Assembly (NCBI RefSeq): GCF_954871325.1
Contig: NC_088775.1
Coordinates: 67,371,561 to 67,435,560 of the forward strand
Length of the DNA stretch: 64,000 nt
Direction of reading: 5' to 3'
DNA from: Gordionus sp. m RMFG-2023
Taxonomy: Eukaryota > Nematomorpha > Gordioida > Chordodea > Parachordodidae
Positions 1 to 11,456 of this stretch are shown here, piece after piece. Each line of letters opens with the position of its first letter. Position 1 is the first letter of the stretch. The position numbers were made by a program, and so were the translations under genes. Under the pieces are notes generated by a model. That model was given only the letters and a program-made list of their open reading frames with translations. It was not told the origin of the DNA and ran no database searches.

Positions 1-311
1 CAAATATAACCAGTCTACAACTTTTTATAGAAATTGAAAAAGGTCGGCCGAAAATCTTGATTTTTTTGCTCATTTCACATGGAATGACCCCTTGGCAAGA
101 TATACCCCAAAGTCAAATTAATGGTTATTTTGATCCAAATCTTTATTGTTTTGAAGAATTATATATATCATTATTTTGTTTATATCGTTTAGGAGTAGAT
201 TGATTAAGTTGGTTTTATTAAGGCCAGATATAATACAACCATTTGTATGTTACTAACTTTATCAAAGCAAAATATGTGACAATAATTATATGATACATAG
301 GCACCAAATCA
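1..311. other. Unannotated A+T-rich flank
   Basis: No coding exon, RNA gene or repeat end that I can support. It lies outside the left end of the first hAT element and downstream of the minus-strand ACADS-like exon, so it could be intronic host sequence. No further ACADS exon was found in it. Confidence 0.4.
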
Positions 312-716
312 CAGGGCCGTAGCCACATGGGGAAGGAAAGGGGGGCACAAGGGGTCCAGGCCCTCCTAAAAAAAATTTTGGCCCCCAAGCCGCCTGGCCC
401 CCAGAAAAAATCTTTGGTTTCCAAAAATGGTCCCCATAAATTTTTCCAGCCCCCCAAATTTTAAAAATAATAAATTATTTTTATATTTTAAAATAAATTT
501 TAAATATTTATTCAAAAACATTTCTATTTTGTAAATTTGTTTCTATCCTGTTTTATTTTATCCAATAATAAAGGATCAATCATTCATATTTTAACATTTT
601 CATGTGTGTTTGTGTATGACATTATATATGAGCTTAATCACGTTTCAATTGTACTTATTTCAATGATAATTATTTTATTTATTATGGTTCAATTACAATA
701 TTAATATTATAATATA

Positions 717-1494
717 TAGGACTGTGCCGATTCACATATTTTTCACCGATCCGATCCGATATTGCTTCAAATCCGATCTGACCCCGATCCGATATTTATA
801 CTGATTTTTAATCACCCTCGTTTGCAAATGTAATTAAGAAATAAATATTTTTTAGGCAAAAAATCGAATTATGAATTTAATTTAATTTTTTTATTTCTAC
901 AATTAGGACTATAATAAAAAAAATATATATTTAATAATATATCCATTTTATTTTGGTATGAATTATAAAATTGTAATATTTAATATATAAAATTATAATA
1001 TATTCAATTTTTTTTAATAAATATGAGAGCCTCCAGATTTTTTGGGACTTCTACGATATGAACTATCTATATCTCCTGCCGTACTGAAGGCAGACTCAGA
1101 TGATTCCGCAGATAACGCATTTTGCAAAATTATCTTTGTCTTTTGTAAAACATTTCCATAATTCAGATACCATATTTTTAAAAATCTTTTATTTAAAGTA
1201 TAAATAAAAAAATTGGCGTTATTTAAAAAGATTTAAAATAAATAAAACTTTGGGTGTTCCTTTCTATTTTTATAACAAAAACTTTTAAAATACTATAAAT
1301 CTATTTTAAAAAAGAAATAAAATTTAAAAAAATTATTTAGAAAATATTATAATAATGTAAAATAAAATAACAAAAAAAGTAAAAAGATCAAATCGGATCG
1401 GTTTTATGATAGGTATCGGCCCGATCCGATATTTTCGGAAAACGCTAAATATCGGTAACGATCCGATCCGATATTTAATATCGGCACAGCCCTA
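717..1494. mobile_element. hAT MITE with CGGATCGG-rich ends (family Q, copy 1)
   Basis: A 778-bp non-autonomous element. The left end reads TAGGACTGTGCCGA and the right end, read inward, TAGGGCTGTGCCGA. Both ends carry runs of CGATCCGATCCGATAT-type subterminal repeats, likely transposase binding sites. The interior is A+T-rich without an open frame. The same end sequences bound the much larger copy at 47624-56225. The flanks are so A+T-rich that the 8-bp duplication is ambiguous. Confidence 0.7.
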
Positions 1495-1904
1495 AATATA
1501 ACCGGTTATTTAAAACAGCGGTAAATATTTTGGAATTTGGGTAAGCCAACAAATTAACCGTAATAAGGTTACATTTAATCACAGGTGACCGAAAAGTAGG
1601 CTTTTACCTTCGACAAAGAATATCAATTGAAATGTGTCGATGCATATCCATACATGGGTCATTAAGCCCCGCCGACCATATCTAAATATAATATTTTAAA
1701 TTATTTTTTTAATTTCTCCTTTTAATTATATATTTTTATATAGAATATAGAAATAGTATGTCAGTTATAATTTTAATATTCTTTAAATAGTATTTTTCAT
1801 CGTAGTTTTGTTTTATTTTTATAACTGTGCATTTGCATCAAGTTTTTTAAAAATAAAAGTGATAGTATCTTTACTATCTTAAATCAATATTTGATTTGAT
1901 GCTA

Positions 1905-3430
1905 TTTCTTAGTATACAGGAGCTACCTTTTGGTGGGATTGGTTCAACAAAAATTATGGATGCTGCAAACGATGAAAACATAATTTATTCTTATGGACTA
2001 TTTATAATAATGTTTCATACACCATCTCCATAAAGATCCTGGATTAAATAAAATTATGAAATACCCAAATTTGCCCAATATACATCAACCCAGATTCAAA
2101 AAATAATATCTATTATGGAAAATGGTGCTTGAAATATCTCAGTATAACAAAAGTAACTCAAGGCTGATGAGGCAAAATATGCATAAGATTTTGAAAACCT
2201 GAGCATAATTAGTCGCTATATTTCTGGAGAAATTCAAGAAAATTTAATAGGAATTATTAATTTACACTTTCTACTGAAAGCATCTGATTGCATTTTAAAG
2301 CAACTTAATGAGTTAAATATTAATTCAACGAATATAATAAGCCAGGTATATGATGGTGCAAACGTCATTTAATAAAAATCCTTTGATATGCTACAACCAC
2401 AAGTAGCATCTTGTGGTTCAAAAAATTAGTATAATGTTATCATTTCGAATTTTTTTTAATTTATCTAATATATTGTATAATTTTTAAGACATTTAGGAGT
2501 ATCCTGTAAATATACTCGTCATATCTTAAGAGACTTTTAGACCAGAGATGGACTGGTCATTTAAAAACATCTTGCATCATTTATGAGAATTTTCAGGCTA
2601 TTGGCGAAGTATTATTTTACTTTTCTAATAGAACTCTTAATTCAAAGGTTTCCACTCATGATTCAGGCCTCTGGTCTTTTATCTCAATGCGTTAATATAA
2701 ATTACATTATATTAGTCATTATAATTTGATATAATAACAATAGATCCACCAAATAAGTATCTACAGTCAGTAGGTACTAATCTAGTGGATGCTAAAAATT
2801 GTATTGATTCCACTATCAATATATTAAAAAATAAAAGAAACAATAATTCTTATGATTTGATTAGAATTAAGACTGAAAAACTTTTAGCAAAATTTAATCT
2901 TCCCCACAAATCATCAAGGGTATGTAAAACGCCTATAAATTTTCAAGATTTTTTAGTCAGACCATATAATTTGATTGTAAAGACTCCAATTGGAGTTCTT
3001 TAAAAAGGAATTATTATGAAATTACTGATTACTTTGTGTTGATCGTTTTTTAGATAGATTTACACAAGATGCCTATAATCTTCTATAATGTTTTAATACC
3101 CTGATTATTTTTTATCGAATAAAATGGCCCAATTAGAATCATTATTAAACTTAAATATGGAAACGTTACATAATGAAATGAAAATAGCTAAAGGATTATT
3201 AGCTGCAGAAGTTAAAGAAATATAATTTTGAAAATATCCTAAATATTATGAATAAAAAAAATATCATGCACTTAAAGAATTGTATAAATGCTACTCAGCA
3301 GCCATCATCATTAAAGCACAAATGGCTTCTGTGTGGCCTCTTTCTCCACAATAAAGAGAGTTCTATCGAGCACTAGAGTCAATGTCAACGTAAGCAAAAT
3401 TAGTATTGATGGCTTAAAATAACATAAAAT
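1905..3430 (+). pseudogene. ZMYM1-like hAT transposase remnant
   Basis: Conceptual translation in several frames gives pieces typical of hAT transposases of the ZMYM1/DUF4371 type. One is an ILKQLNELNINSTNIISQ-like stretch followed by VYDGANV, the conserved 'YDGA' segment, at about 2290-2370. A C-terminal helical piece is at 2785-3003 (AKNCIDSTINILKNKRNNN). The final part at 3120-3420 resembles the hAT dimerisation domain region. Many stops and frame changes mean it cannot make a full transposase. It belongs to the hAT element that surrounds it. Confidence 0.55.
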
Positions 3431-3663
3431 TTATCCTTTAATTCATTTATGCTAAAATTTAAAAATAAAAATCGTCGTATTATATTATCTTATTATTTTG
3501 TATATATTATAGTATTATCTTGTATTGATATTATATTAATATTTTTAATAAAAATAGCAAAAAAATTTTTATAAATGCTTGATTATTTATTTTTTAAAAA
3601 TAGTGCCCCCTCCTTAAGTAAGCAGCTGGACCCCCTAGCTGAAAATTCCTGGCTATAGCCCTG

Positions 3664-4293
3664 CCCATGAGGACAGCATGGCCTGTACCCCCATTAAAAT
3701 ATTCACAAGATAGAAATATATTCACCCATTATTATTTTAAACATCAAATTTACCACAAAAAATTTATAGCCCATAAAGAAATCTTTATAAGTTACCATCT
3801 GTGATGTGGTATATTTAATCAAAACAATACCATTTTTGAGTATTTTACTGGACTAACTTGCCAAGATATAATGTTTTAATATCAGAATTATTTTCTTTAT
3901 CAAATCAAAAATAATTTCATTATTTTTTATTCAAACACATATATATATCAAGAGAGCAAATAGTAAATATGCTTAATATAAATCATTATTGATTTTAGAG
4001 GATATATTTATATAAACTTCAAAAGAAGATATCTGATAACCCTACTCAATGTGCCATTAATTTGATATGGGATGAAAGCATATAGACTTGTTATGAGTAC
4101 AACTGAACATTTTTTCATCAAAATTTAAGAGAGCCTTACATAAAAATTATGACTATGTTGTTAATATTGTAATGATGTAGAAGAAAAAAATTATAAATAT
4201 ACATTATATCTTAATATAACATTGGTTTTCTAAACTATTTTCTTTTAATGCTAATATTATAATAAAAAATTGATGAATAAATTTGTAATTTAC
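3664..4293. other. Non-coding gap, probable intron side of ACADS-like gene
   Basis: A+T-rich sequence between the hAT right end and the donor site of the ACADS-like exon. I looked for the expected next ACADS exon (the GLDYLAYA / ASTGVIMSVNNSLY region) on the minus strand and did not find it. The next exon must therefore lie beyond the window or be lost. Confidence 0.4.
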
Positions 4294-4479
4294 TTGTTCA
4301 TGCGGAAACTCGTTCAATTGGTCTAATTTGTCAGCAATTGGAGACAATTCATTTTGCGCAAAATCTCTACACATTTTTTGAATCATAGCATGAGTTTCTG
4401 GCAATGATATCATTGAGTGCTGAGTCCTAAGGTGTATTTTTATTTTAAACAGATTCTTCATTTTTTGCAAAATATTCAT
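4294..4479 (-). CDS. ACADS: Short-chain acyl-CoA dehydrogenase, first coding exon (partial)
   Basis: The translated exon contains SLPETHAMIQKMCRDFAQNE followed by LSPIADKLDQLNEFPHEQ. This matches the N-terminal alpha-helical domain of short-chain (butyryl) acyl-CoA dehydrogenase (human ACADS has LPETHQML..CRDFAEKEL..IA). The enzyme is a mitochondrial-matrix FAD flavoprotein that carries out the first step of beta-oxidation of C4-C6 acyl-CoAs. The start at 4479 (MNILQKMKNLF) or 4461 (MKNLF) places a basic, amphipathic stretch in front of the mature domain, as expected for a mitochondrial presequence. The frame is open upstream to 4599, but that part does not look like a transit peptide. The exon ends in CAA|GTAAAT, a good splice donor at 4293. 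Catalytic residues and later exons are not in the window, so I cannot say whether the gene is alive. It is the clearest host gene here. Confidence 0.75.
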
Positions 4480-5232
4480 TTTTTGAATACAGACGCATAA
4501 ATGCGAAATTATAATAATATCGAATAAATCCTGATTATAAATTTCCAGCCTGAAGCTTAGTTCAGTGTTTAAAACCAATAAAATTAACTCATTAAACATA
4601 GATATACATTAAATTAAAATTAGCCCTTCTCCTGCCCTTGAAGCAATTTAATATTTTTAAAGAGGGGGTAAATCTCTGTATATTTTTCGGGATATATAAA
4701 GGAAAAAATAATATTGCTTTATATTTTATTTTATTCTTTTGTTTGTAAAAATTAATTAATAATATAGATATATTAGAGTTTTTTTTAGAAAATTATTATT
4801 ATAATTATTACGCGTATATTTTGTTTTTGATAAAAAATTTCGTAAATCCAAGAAGGTATTATTAGATTGACTTTAGGAAATTATAGTAAAATATATAACT
4901 AAATAATTAGGCAAAGGTCTTATATAATAATAAATATATTTGCAGTTCATGGATGGATTGGCCTATTCCATTTTTAATCAGACATGGACGTTTAACATTT
5001 ATATAATGGTCTTCGGACTATTATGTAACAAGTACATAGGCTTTCCATATTTCTTTTTCACCGAATTGTTCTTAACATCCAATTATATGGAATAGAAAAT
5101 ACCCAACATAGCAATATTTCTTGATGTGATAAGGCGATGCGCTTTTTCACGTCAATAAATCAGCGGTTATAGCAGCAATTTCCTTCACTTGCTTATAAGC
5201 TCTAAAGCTTAACAGGTTTATGGCTTTAATCA
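4480..5232. other. Possible upstream region of ACADS-like gene; no supported gene
   Basis: The interval contains the upstream side of the ACADS-like exon. Around 4945-5090 a plus-strand stretch is open and hydrophobic, but I recognise no family and no convincing splice signals. I therefore do not call a gene. Confidence 0.35.
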
Positions 5233-6300
5233 GGGGTGTCTAACTAGATGCTTGGATGGGAGGGCAACAAATTTAAGAACGGGCAGGCGGGCGGGGGGTT
5301 AAGAAATAAATAGGGGCCGGCGGGTTAAATTTTTTTTAAAATCATTTAAGTAAATATTAATAAAAAATTGTTCTTATTAATTTTTTTAAATATTAAAAAT
5401 TAAAATGTCCTTTATTGGTATTTTTGGGATTATATTTACTTTTAGAATTATTACACTCGAACCGAAAGACGAATTATACTCGAACCAAAGAAAAAATTAT
5501 ACTCGAACCGAAAGAAACAAAATCTTTTATTTTTCAAACACTAAAATCTAACAATGAATCAATAATAAATATATTCAATACATAAAAATCAATATTATTT
5601 TCTTTAAATTAATAACAATAGTAATAATGTATATATACCTATAACAGGTATCATAAAAACTTTTTCCTTAAAATTAATTAACTTTTTTGTATATTTAAAA
5701 CTACTTTGATGGAAACGAAAAGAAAGAGATTTGGTAAAGTTATCAAGATTAGCAAGAAAATATTGGCAATTCCTGCAACTAGTGCTTCTTCTGAACGAGG
5801 ATTTAGCATTGCTGGAAGGTTTTTAGAACAAAGAAAAACGTGTTTGAATCCAGTAAATGTCGATTCTTATTTATTTTGCATTATAATTACATATATATCA
5901 GTTTTATATTTATATTTTTTTCATAAATATTTTATTTGATCAAATAAATTATCCATAATTTAAATTGAATATTTTTTTTATGCTTAATATAGTAATTACC
6001 TAAATTATAAAACTTTTTGTAGATATATAATGCTGAATTTTTATTTATTAGATGCATAAAAAATTGAAAGAATGGCCATATTGAATTTTATAATAGCAGG
6101 CTGGGGTTAAAAAATTTTATAAATAGGGTGGGAAAAAATTTTAGACTAATGGGAGGGCGGGCGGCTAAAAAATGATTGATGGGCGAGCGGGTATCTTTTT
6201 ATGAAAACTATGGGCGGGCTGAGCGGGCGGGTTAAATTTTTTTAAAACATTGGGTGGGCAAGCTTTTGGTTCAAAAACTCACCCAATGCAGACTTCTATG
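5233..6300 (+). mobile_element. BED-type hAT remnant with GGGCGGG-rich repeats
   Basis: A hAT fragment bracketed by similar G-rich segments (GGCGGGTTAAATTTTTTT near 5320 and again near 6230), in the same orientation at both sides. Between them is the C-terminal dimerisation region of a hAT transposase. The outer boundary near CAGGGGTGTC (5233) is a guess from the hAT end consensus. The right end near 6300 is less clear, and no target duplication could be identified. Confidence 0.45.
5706..5939 (+). pseudogene. hAT transposase C-terminal dimerisation domain fragment
   Basis: The translation carries LAIPATSASSERGFSIAGRF followed by LEQRKTCLNPVNVDSYLF. This is the diagnostic hATC segment of BED-finger hAT transposases (PATSASSERxFSxAGxxxxxxRxxLxPxxVxxLLF). 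Only about 60 residues are recognisable. Upstream catalytic regions are absent, so this is a relic inside the surrounding hAT remnant. Confidence 0.75.
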
Positions 6301-6773
6301 CGGAAGTACCTCCATTTAAAAATTAGCAAATTCTTCAAATTTTTAAATTAACAACCTATTTTTTTATAATGGAACCTAATTTTAAATAATTAGATTAGCA
6401 CTCGTTTAAACAAACACATCAACATTTAAATAGCATTCTTTTAAAAACTTAGGGTTTGTTATATTTAAATAGCATATTCTAGTTTGCATTAAATCATTTT
6501 ATTGTTAAAATATCCTTCTATGACTTAATCAAAAGCAATATGGTAAAAAATAAAAATATATTATGAAGAAAATTTGTAATCAATTAGATGATATAAACCA
6601 GTTAAGGGACATCACTAGCTTTATTAAAATAAGGCTTCCAAAAGGTGCTATTTTTTGTACTAGCTAAAGACACACTAATTCTAAGCATCAAAATAAAATA
6701 AAACTTAATTAATAGAATACGTTAAGATTTTAAATTAAATATACATTAATTTCTGTACTACTTTTATTCAGAA
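6301..6773. other. A+T-rich sequence, nothing recognised
   Basis: No open frame, RNA gene or repeat end that I can support. Confidence 0.4.
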
Positions 6774-7322
6774 TAGAAGGCCGGACTCGACCACGTGATT
6801 CCGTATTAATATATTAAATAATAAGGGTCTTATTACATTTTAATAAATTTTGGTCGGTATTTAGCAAATTAGATTGGTATTTAAAATATTTCATACATTC
6901 ACTTGGTAGTAAGCATCATTAACCTATTAATTACACATTTTTGGTACTCCCCTTATAAATTTTAAAAATAATAACAAATAGTTAATGCTGTACTACCAAC
7001 TATCAAAATATTGTGAATATGTTTTTTTCTTATTCTAACTTGGTGGTTCCATCCTTGGGGGGGGGGGGGGTGATATATAGAAGGCCGGACTCGACCACGT
7101 GATTCCGTATTAATATATTAAATAATAAGGGTCTTATTACATTTTAATAAATTTTGGTCGGTATTTAGCAAATTAGATTGGTATTTAAAATATTTCCATA
7201 CATTCACTTGGTAGTAAGCATCATTAACCTATTAATTACACATTTTTGGTACTCCCCTTATAAATTTTAAAAATAATAACAAATAGTTAATGCTGTACTA
7301 CCAACTATCAAAATATTGTGAA
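6774..7322 (+). repeat. Two direct copies of a 245-bp dispersed repeat (repeat U)
   Basis: Copies at 6774-7018 and 7077-7322 are nearly identical. Each starts with AGAAGGCCGGACTCGACCAC and ends in a TACCAACTATCAAAATATTG segment. The spacer between them holds a phrase (ACTTGGTGGTTCC.TCCTTGG) and a run of 13 G. A third diverged copy with the same leading phrase sits at about 15655-15875, inside a family A hAT. No coding capacity. LTR-like direct repetition was considered, but there is no PBS, no internal region and no TG...CA termini. Confidence 0.7.
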
Positions 7323-7640
7323 TGTAAAATAATTATTTTTTAGAATATAAATTCAATTAAAAACCCTTACATTTATGTAGGCATTAGTATATTGTTGGCA
7401 TTAATATAGGTTAAATGATAGAAACTCCAACCTTTTAAACTACATTTAAAATAGCAGAAAGTGATCCATAAATTGTTTTATTTGGAAAATAATGTCCATG
7501 ATTGTGGGCATTTGATCGAAATGAGCATATCATTCTATTATAATAATTATAATTAAGTATTAATTATTACAGCAATACATTCTGTCCTATTTCATTTAAA
7601 AATTTAATAGATGACCCTCCAATAAATTTATCCTACCCCT
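7323..7640. repeat. Dispersed repeat T, inverted relative to the copy at 63.05-63.42 kb
   Basis: The stretch containing TAGAATATAAATTCAATTAA, a TTTATTTGGAAAATAATGTC-like segment and CCTATTTCATTTAAAAATTT is matched in reverse complement near the right end of the window. The identity of this repeat is unknown. It directly adjoins the end of repeat U, so U and T may be one element. Confidence 0.5.
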
Positions 7641-8221
7641 AGTTACCCCCCTTAAATGCCTACCCCCTATTCCACTTATAAAAAATGATGAAAAATGTTA
7701 CCTACCCACCTCTCATATAGACGCTGCTTCCAGCTCACTAGAGATTATTCACAATGCCTATACATCCTTAATACTGCGCTTAATCCGCTCCTCCTTTCTT
7801 TTCTCTTAAAAAAATTCACAGAGATATTAAAATTACTCTTTAAATCATTCCTGGAAAATATATTTAATCACTTTTAGCTCAGATGCCTTGAAAAATGTGG
7901 TGCATCAAATTAATATCTTCATATCCTCTACTTTTTCTCTTTCATATTAAACAAACAATTAATATCAGTGTTGTAGTCCTATAATGTGTATCACTCCTTG
8001 CTATAATAATTTGAAGTGTATATTACATCACCCCTCTTAAGGCGGGGGGGGGACACGCTATAAAAAAGTGGGGGCACCCTAAACTGGTGAAAAAATAGAG
8101 ACAAGAATTTGAGGCAAAAAATTTTTTGAAAAATTTTTATTTATTTTTTTATTAGTTCATATCTAAGCATTTCATATAAAATACATAATATCTACATTAT
8201 AAAAAATAGATATTTAAAAAG
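7641..8221. other. No gene recognised; C-rich and G-rich tracts
   Basis: A plus-strand open frame at 7695-7877 has no recognisable domain. Around 8040 a run of G followed by a G+C-rich phrase resembles the subterminal part of a hAT MITE, but I cannot find its partner end. Confidence 0.3.
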
Positions 8222-10181
8222 CAGGGGCGTCGCTAGCCTTACAATCTCAGGGGACTAAAAAAAAATTCATGAGGGCTTCGCCCCTTATGCTTTCCGATTT
8301 GCGGACCTTCGGCCCGCTTTTCCCCGGTTTTGGCCGGGTTTTAAATTTATTATACTTTTTTTAAATCTGAACAATTATTCTGAATTTTAATTTTCTCATT
8401 TATTATCTTAGGTAAAGGGCATATAAATAATTAAAACAATACTAGATATTTCTAAAAATAGAATTTTTTAATATAAAATCTATTTATTACAGTATAAAAT
8501 ATTTTCGATTGCTGATATAAAAAAAATTTGCGTCTAAAGAAATACAAGTGATAAAAAAGATTAACATACATATGCCTCAATTTATAATAGTTTTAAAAAC
8601 CACATAATGCAATAATATAATTCTTAGCAACTTACATTGACAAAAGGTTATCAAACTAATATAACTCTCTGTTATCATTTTACACATTTATAGAATGAAC
8701 TAATAAGGAAAAATTTATAGGCCTAAACCAAATCAACAATTCTTGAAGAAGAAAGTAAATCCAAATCATAAAACTACTAAGTGGTTAAAGTTTCCTTTTA
8801 GATGACATGATGGTTAGATAAGTAATCGAGAAAATTATTGTGAGATATTAAATTTCTAAAATATTATATCATCCATTTTAAACGATATATAATATATAAA
8901 CGACTACACAGTTGACAAATTATTGTTTATCCAAAATATGCAATCATATGTTCTCAGCCGTTGTAGTAATAAACTTAAAATACATAGTAACACAAATAAT
9001 ATACACTGGTTAATTTTCAGTAATAACCATGACACTCACGATGTAAACTAGTATCAAAATTTATTATGTTGGATAAATTGATAAAATAAAAACACTAAAA
9101 ATCTTTGGAAGAAATAATTGTGCAAATATATTGAAGCCTTGAGTTATTTACACGGCAAGGATGCCATATTAGAAATGAAACATTTTGGAACTATAAAATA
9201 AGGACCAGAATGATATGATGAAACAATTAAGATTTATATATTGTCGCACCACCTCTAGTTGGTATATTATATCTTAAAATAATAGTAGTTTGTAAAAATA
9301 TCAAAAATATACTTGTATTAAAAATTTAACTCAACACTGTTTTTTAAAAAAGAAAAAAATAGCATTCCTAACGTAAAAAAGAAAAGATATCAAATTTATC
9401 ACATCTATGGTAAGATGAATAATAAAATGTTTAATTTTTAAAATATTTATAACTAAATAGATTGCAGAAAATTGTTACTATATTTATTATCAATTATAAT
9501 ATTAGCTGTAATATATTATAACTGTCAAATACGTCTATAAAAGTAGCATTTTATCTAATATAAAATGCTACAATTGTATATAATAGAGGATTATAAATTA
9601 TATGTCTACTTACTTACTTTTTATAATACTTATTTGGACCTTGAAAATATTTTTAGGAATAGGTATGATAATAAAATTTAAAAATAAATATACAGTTGAT
9701 TAGTCATTTTGAACTCTGCTAATTACAATATTAAATTTTTTAGTTTTGAATTAATAAATGATTATATTTATTTAAATAGGGTTATAAAATATTTAAATAA
9801 TAATAGTCAATTAAGCTTCAAATGTTAATGCTAAATTAATATTTAGTGAGTGATATTGATATTCTATTTTTAACACAGAATTTGATTGCAAGCTGACATA
9901 GTGAAAATATAATTTATTTGTATTAATCTAATTTAATATTTAAAATAGTATTCATTTAATAAATATTTAGATAGTCTTACAATTTTTAAATAATAAAATT
10001 AAATCTATATTTTACTTAATAGAATTATAAAAGAAATCTTTCAGGGGGCAATCAAAAAAATTTATTTTTAGTTCAAGGGGTTAAGATTCCATTAAAAAAA
10101 TTATTTTTGCTTCCGGGGGCTATTCAAATTTTCCAGGGGACTCGAGCCCTGCGCTCCCCCTCCCCCCTAGCGACGCCACTT
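8222..10181 (+). mobile_element. Non-autonomous hAT, family A, copy 1
   Basis: A 1,960-bp element with ends CAGGGGCGTCGCTAG and, reading inward from the right, AGTGGCGTCGCTAG. The target duplication TTAAAAAG is exact (8214-8221 and 10182-10189). The interior is A+T-rich and has no transposase, so it must be mobilised in trans. The asymmetric interior (one end next to the CTTCGGCCCGC phrase, the other next to CTCGAGCCC) lets orientation be assigned. Further copies lie at 14.0-16.4, 16.9-18.8, 42.3-63.05 and 44.1-46.1 kb. Confidence 0.85.
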
Positions 10182-10359
10182 TTAAAAAGTAATATAAAAA
10201 TTGAAATAAATTGCATAATGTAATTTTTTAGGCATTTTATAATTACTAGTAGATAGCCCGTCAAAAATGACGGAGAATGAGGATTTTATTCGTTTTTTTA
10301 AGAAAGATGTTACCTTTTATTTAAAATCATATCCAATTTATATAATTTTTAAACCCCCC

Positions 10360-10800
10360 CCCTCCCCATTTAGGTCAAGTCCAAGCAATGTCATTGAGTC
10401 CAACCCATTAGGACTAAGAGTGGAAACTATTATTTGAGTCAAAATATATTTAAATGAGCTTGTACCCAATACCAAAATTCTTTGTAAATATATTACTGGT
10501 TACATAAGACTAACATTTAATATTAAAAAATTTCAAGCCAGGTCCAAGCTCATAATATTTGGAAAAAATTTCCACGCGTTCAAGACTTTATAATTTATAA
10601 AAAAATTTCTAAAGCCTAGCTCAACCCATAATAATTTTGAAAATTTTTTCCTAGCCCGGCCCATAATAATTTGTATAAGATATTCCCAAGTCAGGTGCAA
10701 GCAAATATTAATCTTGAAGAATATTTTTCAAGCCCAGTCCATCCCATATTAAGTTTCAAAACTATTTCCCAAACCCGGAGATAGTTAAATTTCTAAATAA
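10360..10800. repeat. Short-period minisatellite in Helitron 3' region
   Basis: Degenerate repeats of about 40-50 bp built on an 'AAGCCCAGCCCATAATAATT' theme. The same theme occurs in the 3' regions of the other two Helitrons (about 32.09-32.48 kb and 59.2-59.5 plus 62.44-62.6 kb). It is therefore part of the Helitron family, not a local satellite. Confidence 0.6.
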
Positions 10801-11049
10801 TTTATCAACACATGAAGGGGAAATCTCGGATTTACCAATTAGTGGGTTAACTCCTTTTATAAAAAAATTTGATAAGGGCTATCTATATCTTTTGCTAAGT
10901 ACAAAAAAATGCTATCTATTTAAATTACAAAAATGTCATTCAATACTAATGAAACTTATATGCAATTTATTTATACATTTTTTAAGAAATTTGTTTTTCT
11001 TGCCATATAAATTTAGGTAATTTTTTTAAAAAATGATGAGGATTAATTA

Positions 11050-11310
11050 TTACTCTGTGTGTCTGGTAAAATTAAGAGCAAATCCTTTATGACATTTTAA
11101 TTTTTGATGGAAAAGCGACAAAATAAATCTGGGCAGTCGTCTGCAGAAGAAAAAATTAATGTATAATATCATCCCATTTAGGGTTGTAGGTGAAAGTAAT
11201 GAATAATGACGGATTACCAAAGCAGTGTACAACTCCCATTGCGTCCTGATAAAGCTGCTGAGGCCTTGGGCTACTGGTAAAAGAAGAACGCGAAATGATA
11301 TTTCTGCCAA
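11050..11310 (-). pseudogene. Helitron replicase N-terminal fragment (second piece)
   Basis: Homologous to the plus-strand segment at 61718-61942 of Helitron 2, which reads LYQDVMCFVHCFGNPSLLLS. That resembles the 'YQDAMAICR.FG.PDLF.TFT.NP' region between Helitron_like_N and the Rep domain. In this copy the frame is damaged; only blocks such as SLLSPTTLNGM and RRLPRFILSLF are kept. It follows the larger N-terminal segment at 11457-12287 in the direction of transcription. Confidence 0.6.
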
Positions 11311-11456
11311 AGTGTCAATCTTGGTATCCCCCTCTAAAATAGAATCATGAACGACATTGTCAACTCAACCATAAAACGGTCGTAAGTATTGTTATAAAGG
11401 CCATGACAAAACTACCGCATATTTTCCCATTAATAATGTTAATGAAATTGGCCGCA

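Larger units (their letters stand above)
312..3663 (+). mobile_element. Decayed ZMYM1-like hAT transposon
   Basis: The ends form imperfect terminal inverted repeats: CAGGGCCGTAGCCA at the left and, read inward from the right, CAGGGCTATAGCCA. The interior holds a plus-strand transposase remnant (about 1.9-3.4 kb) and, near the left end, a smaller hAT MITE (717-1494). G-rich and C-rich tracts sit just inside both ends, as in several other hAT families here. The flanking 8-mers (CCAAATCA and CCCATGAG) do not match well, so either the target duplication has decayed or the ends are a few bases off. An old, inactive copy. Confidence 0.65.

Noticed and set aside
4204-4293. Continuation of the ACADS-like reading frame beyond the donor
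   Set aside because: After FPHEQ the translation becomes low-complexity (VNYKFIHQFFIII) and a good GTAAAT donor is present, so the exon ends there.
4945-5090. A possible membrane-protein exon on the plus strand
   Set aside because: No family resemblance and no convincing splice signals; A+T-rich sequence readily gives hydrophobic translations.
6774-7322. The two 245-bp direct repeats as a pair of LTRs
   Set aside because: Only 58 bp lie between them, there are no TG..CA termini, no primer site and no coding sequence; a tandemly repeated dispersed element fits better.
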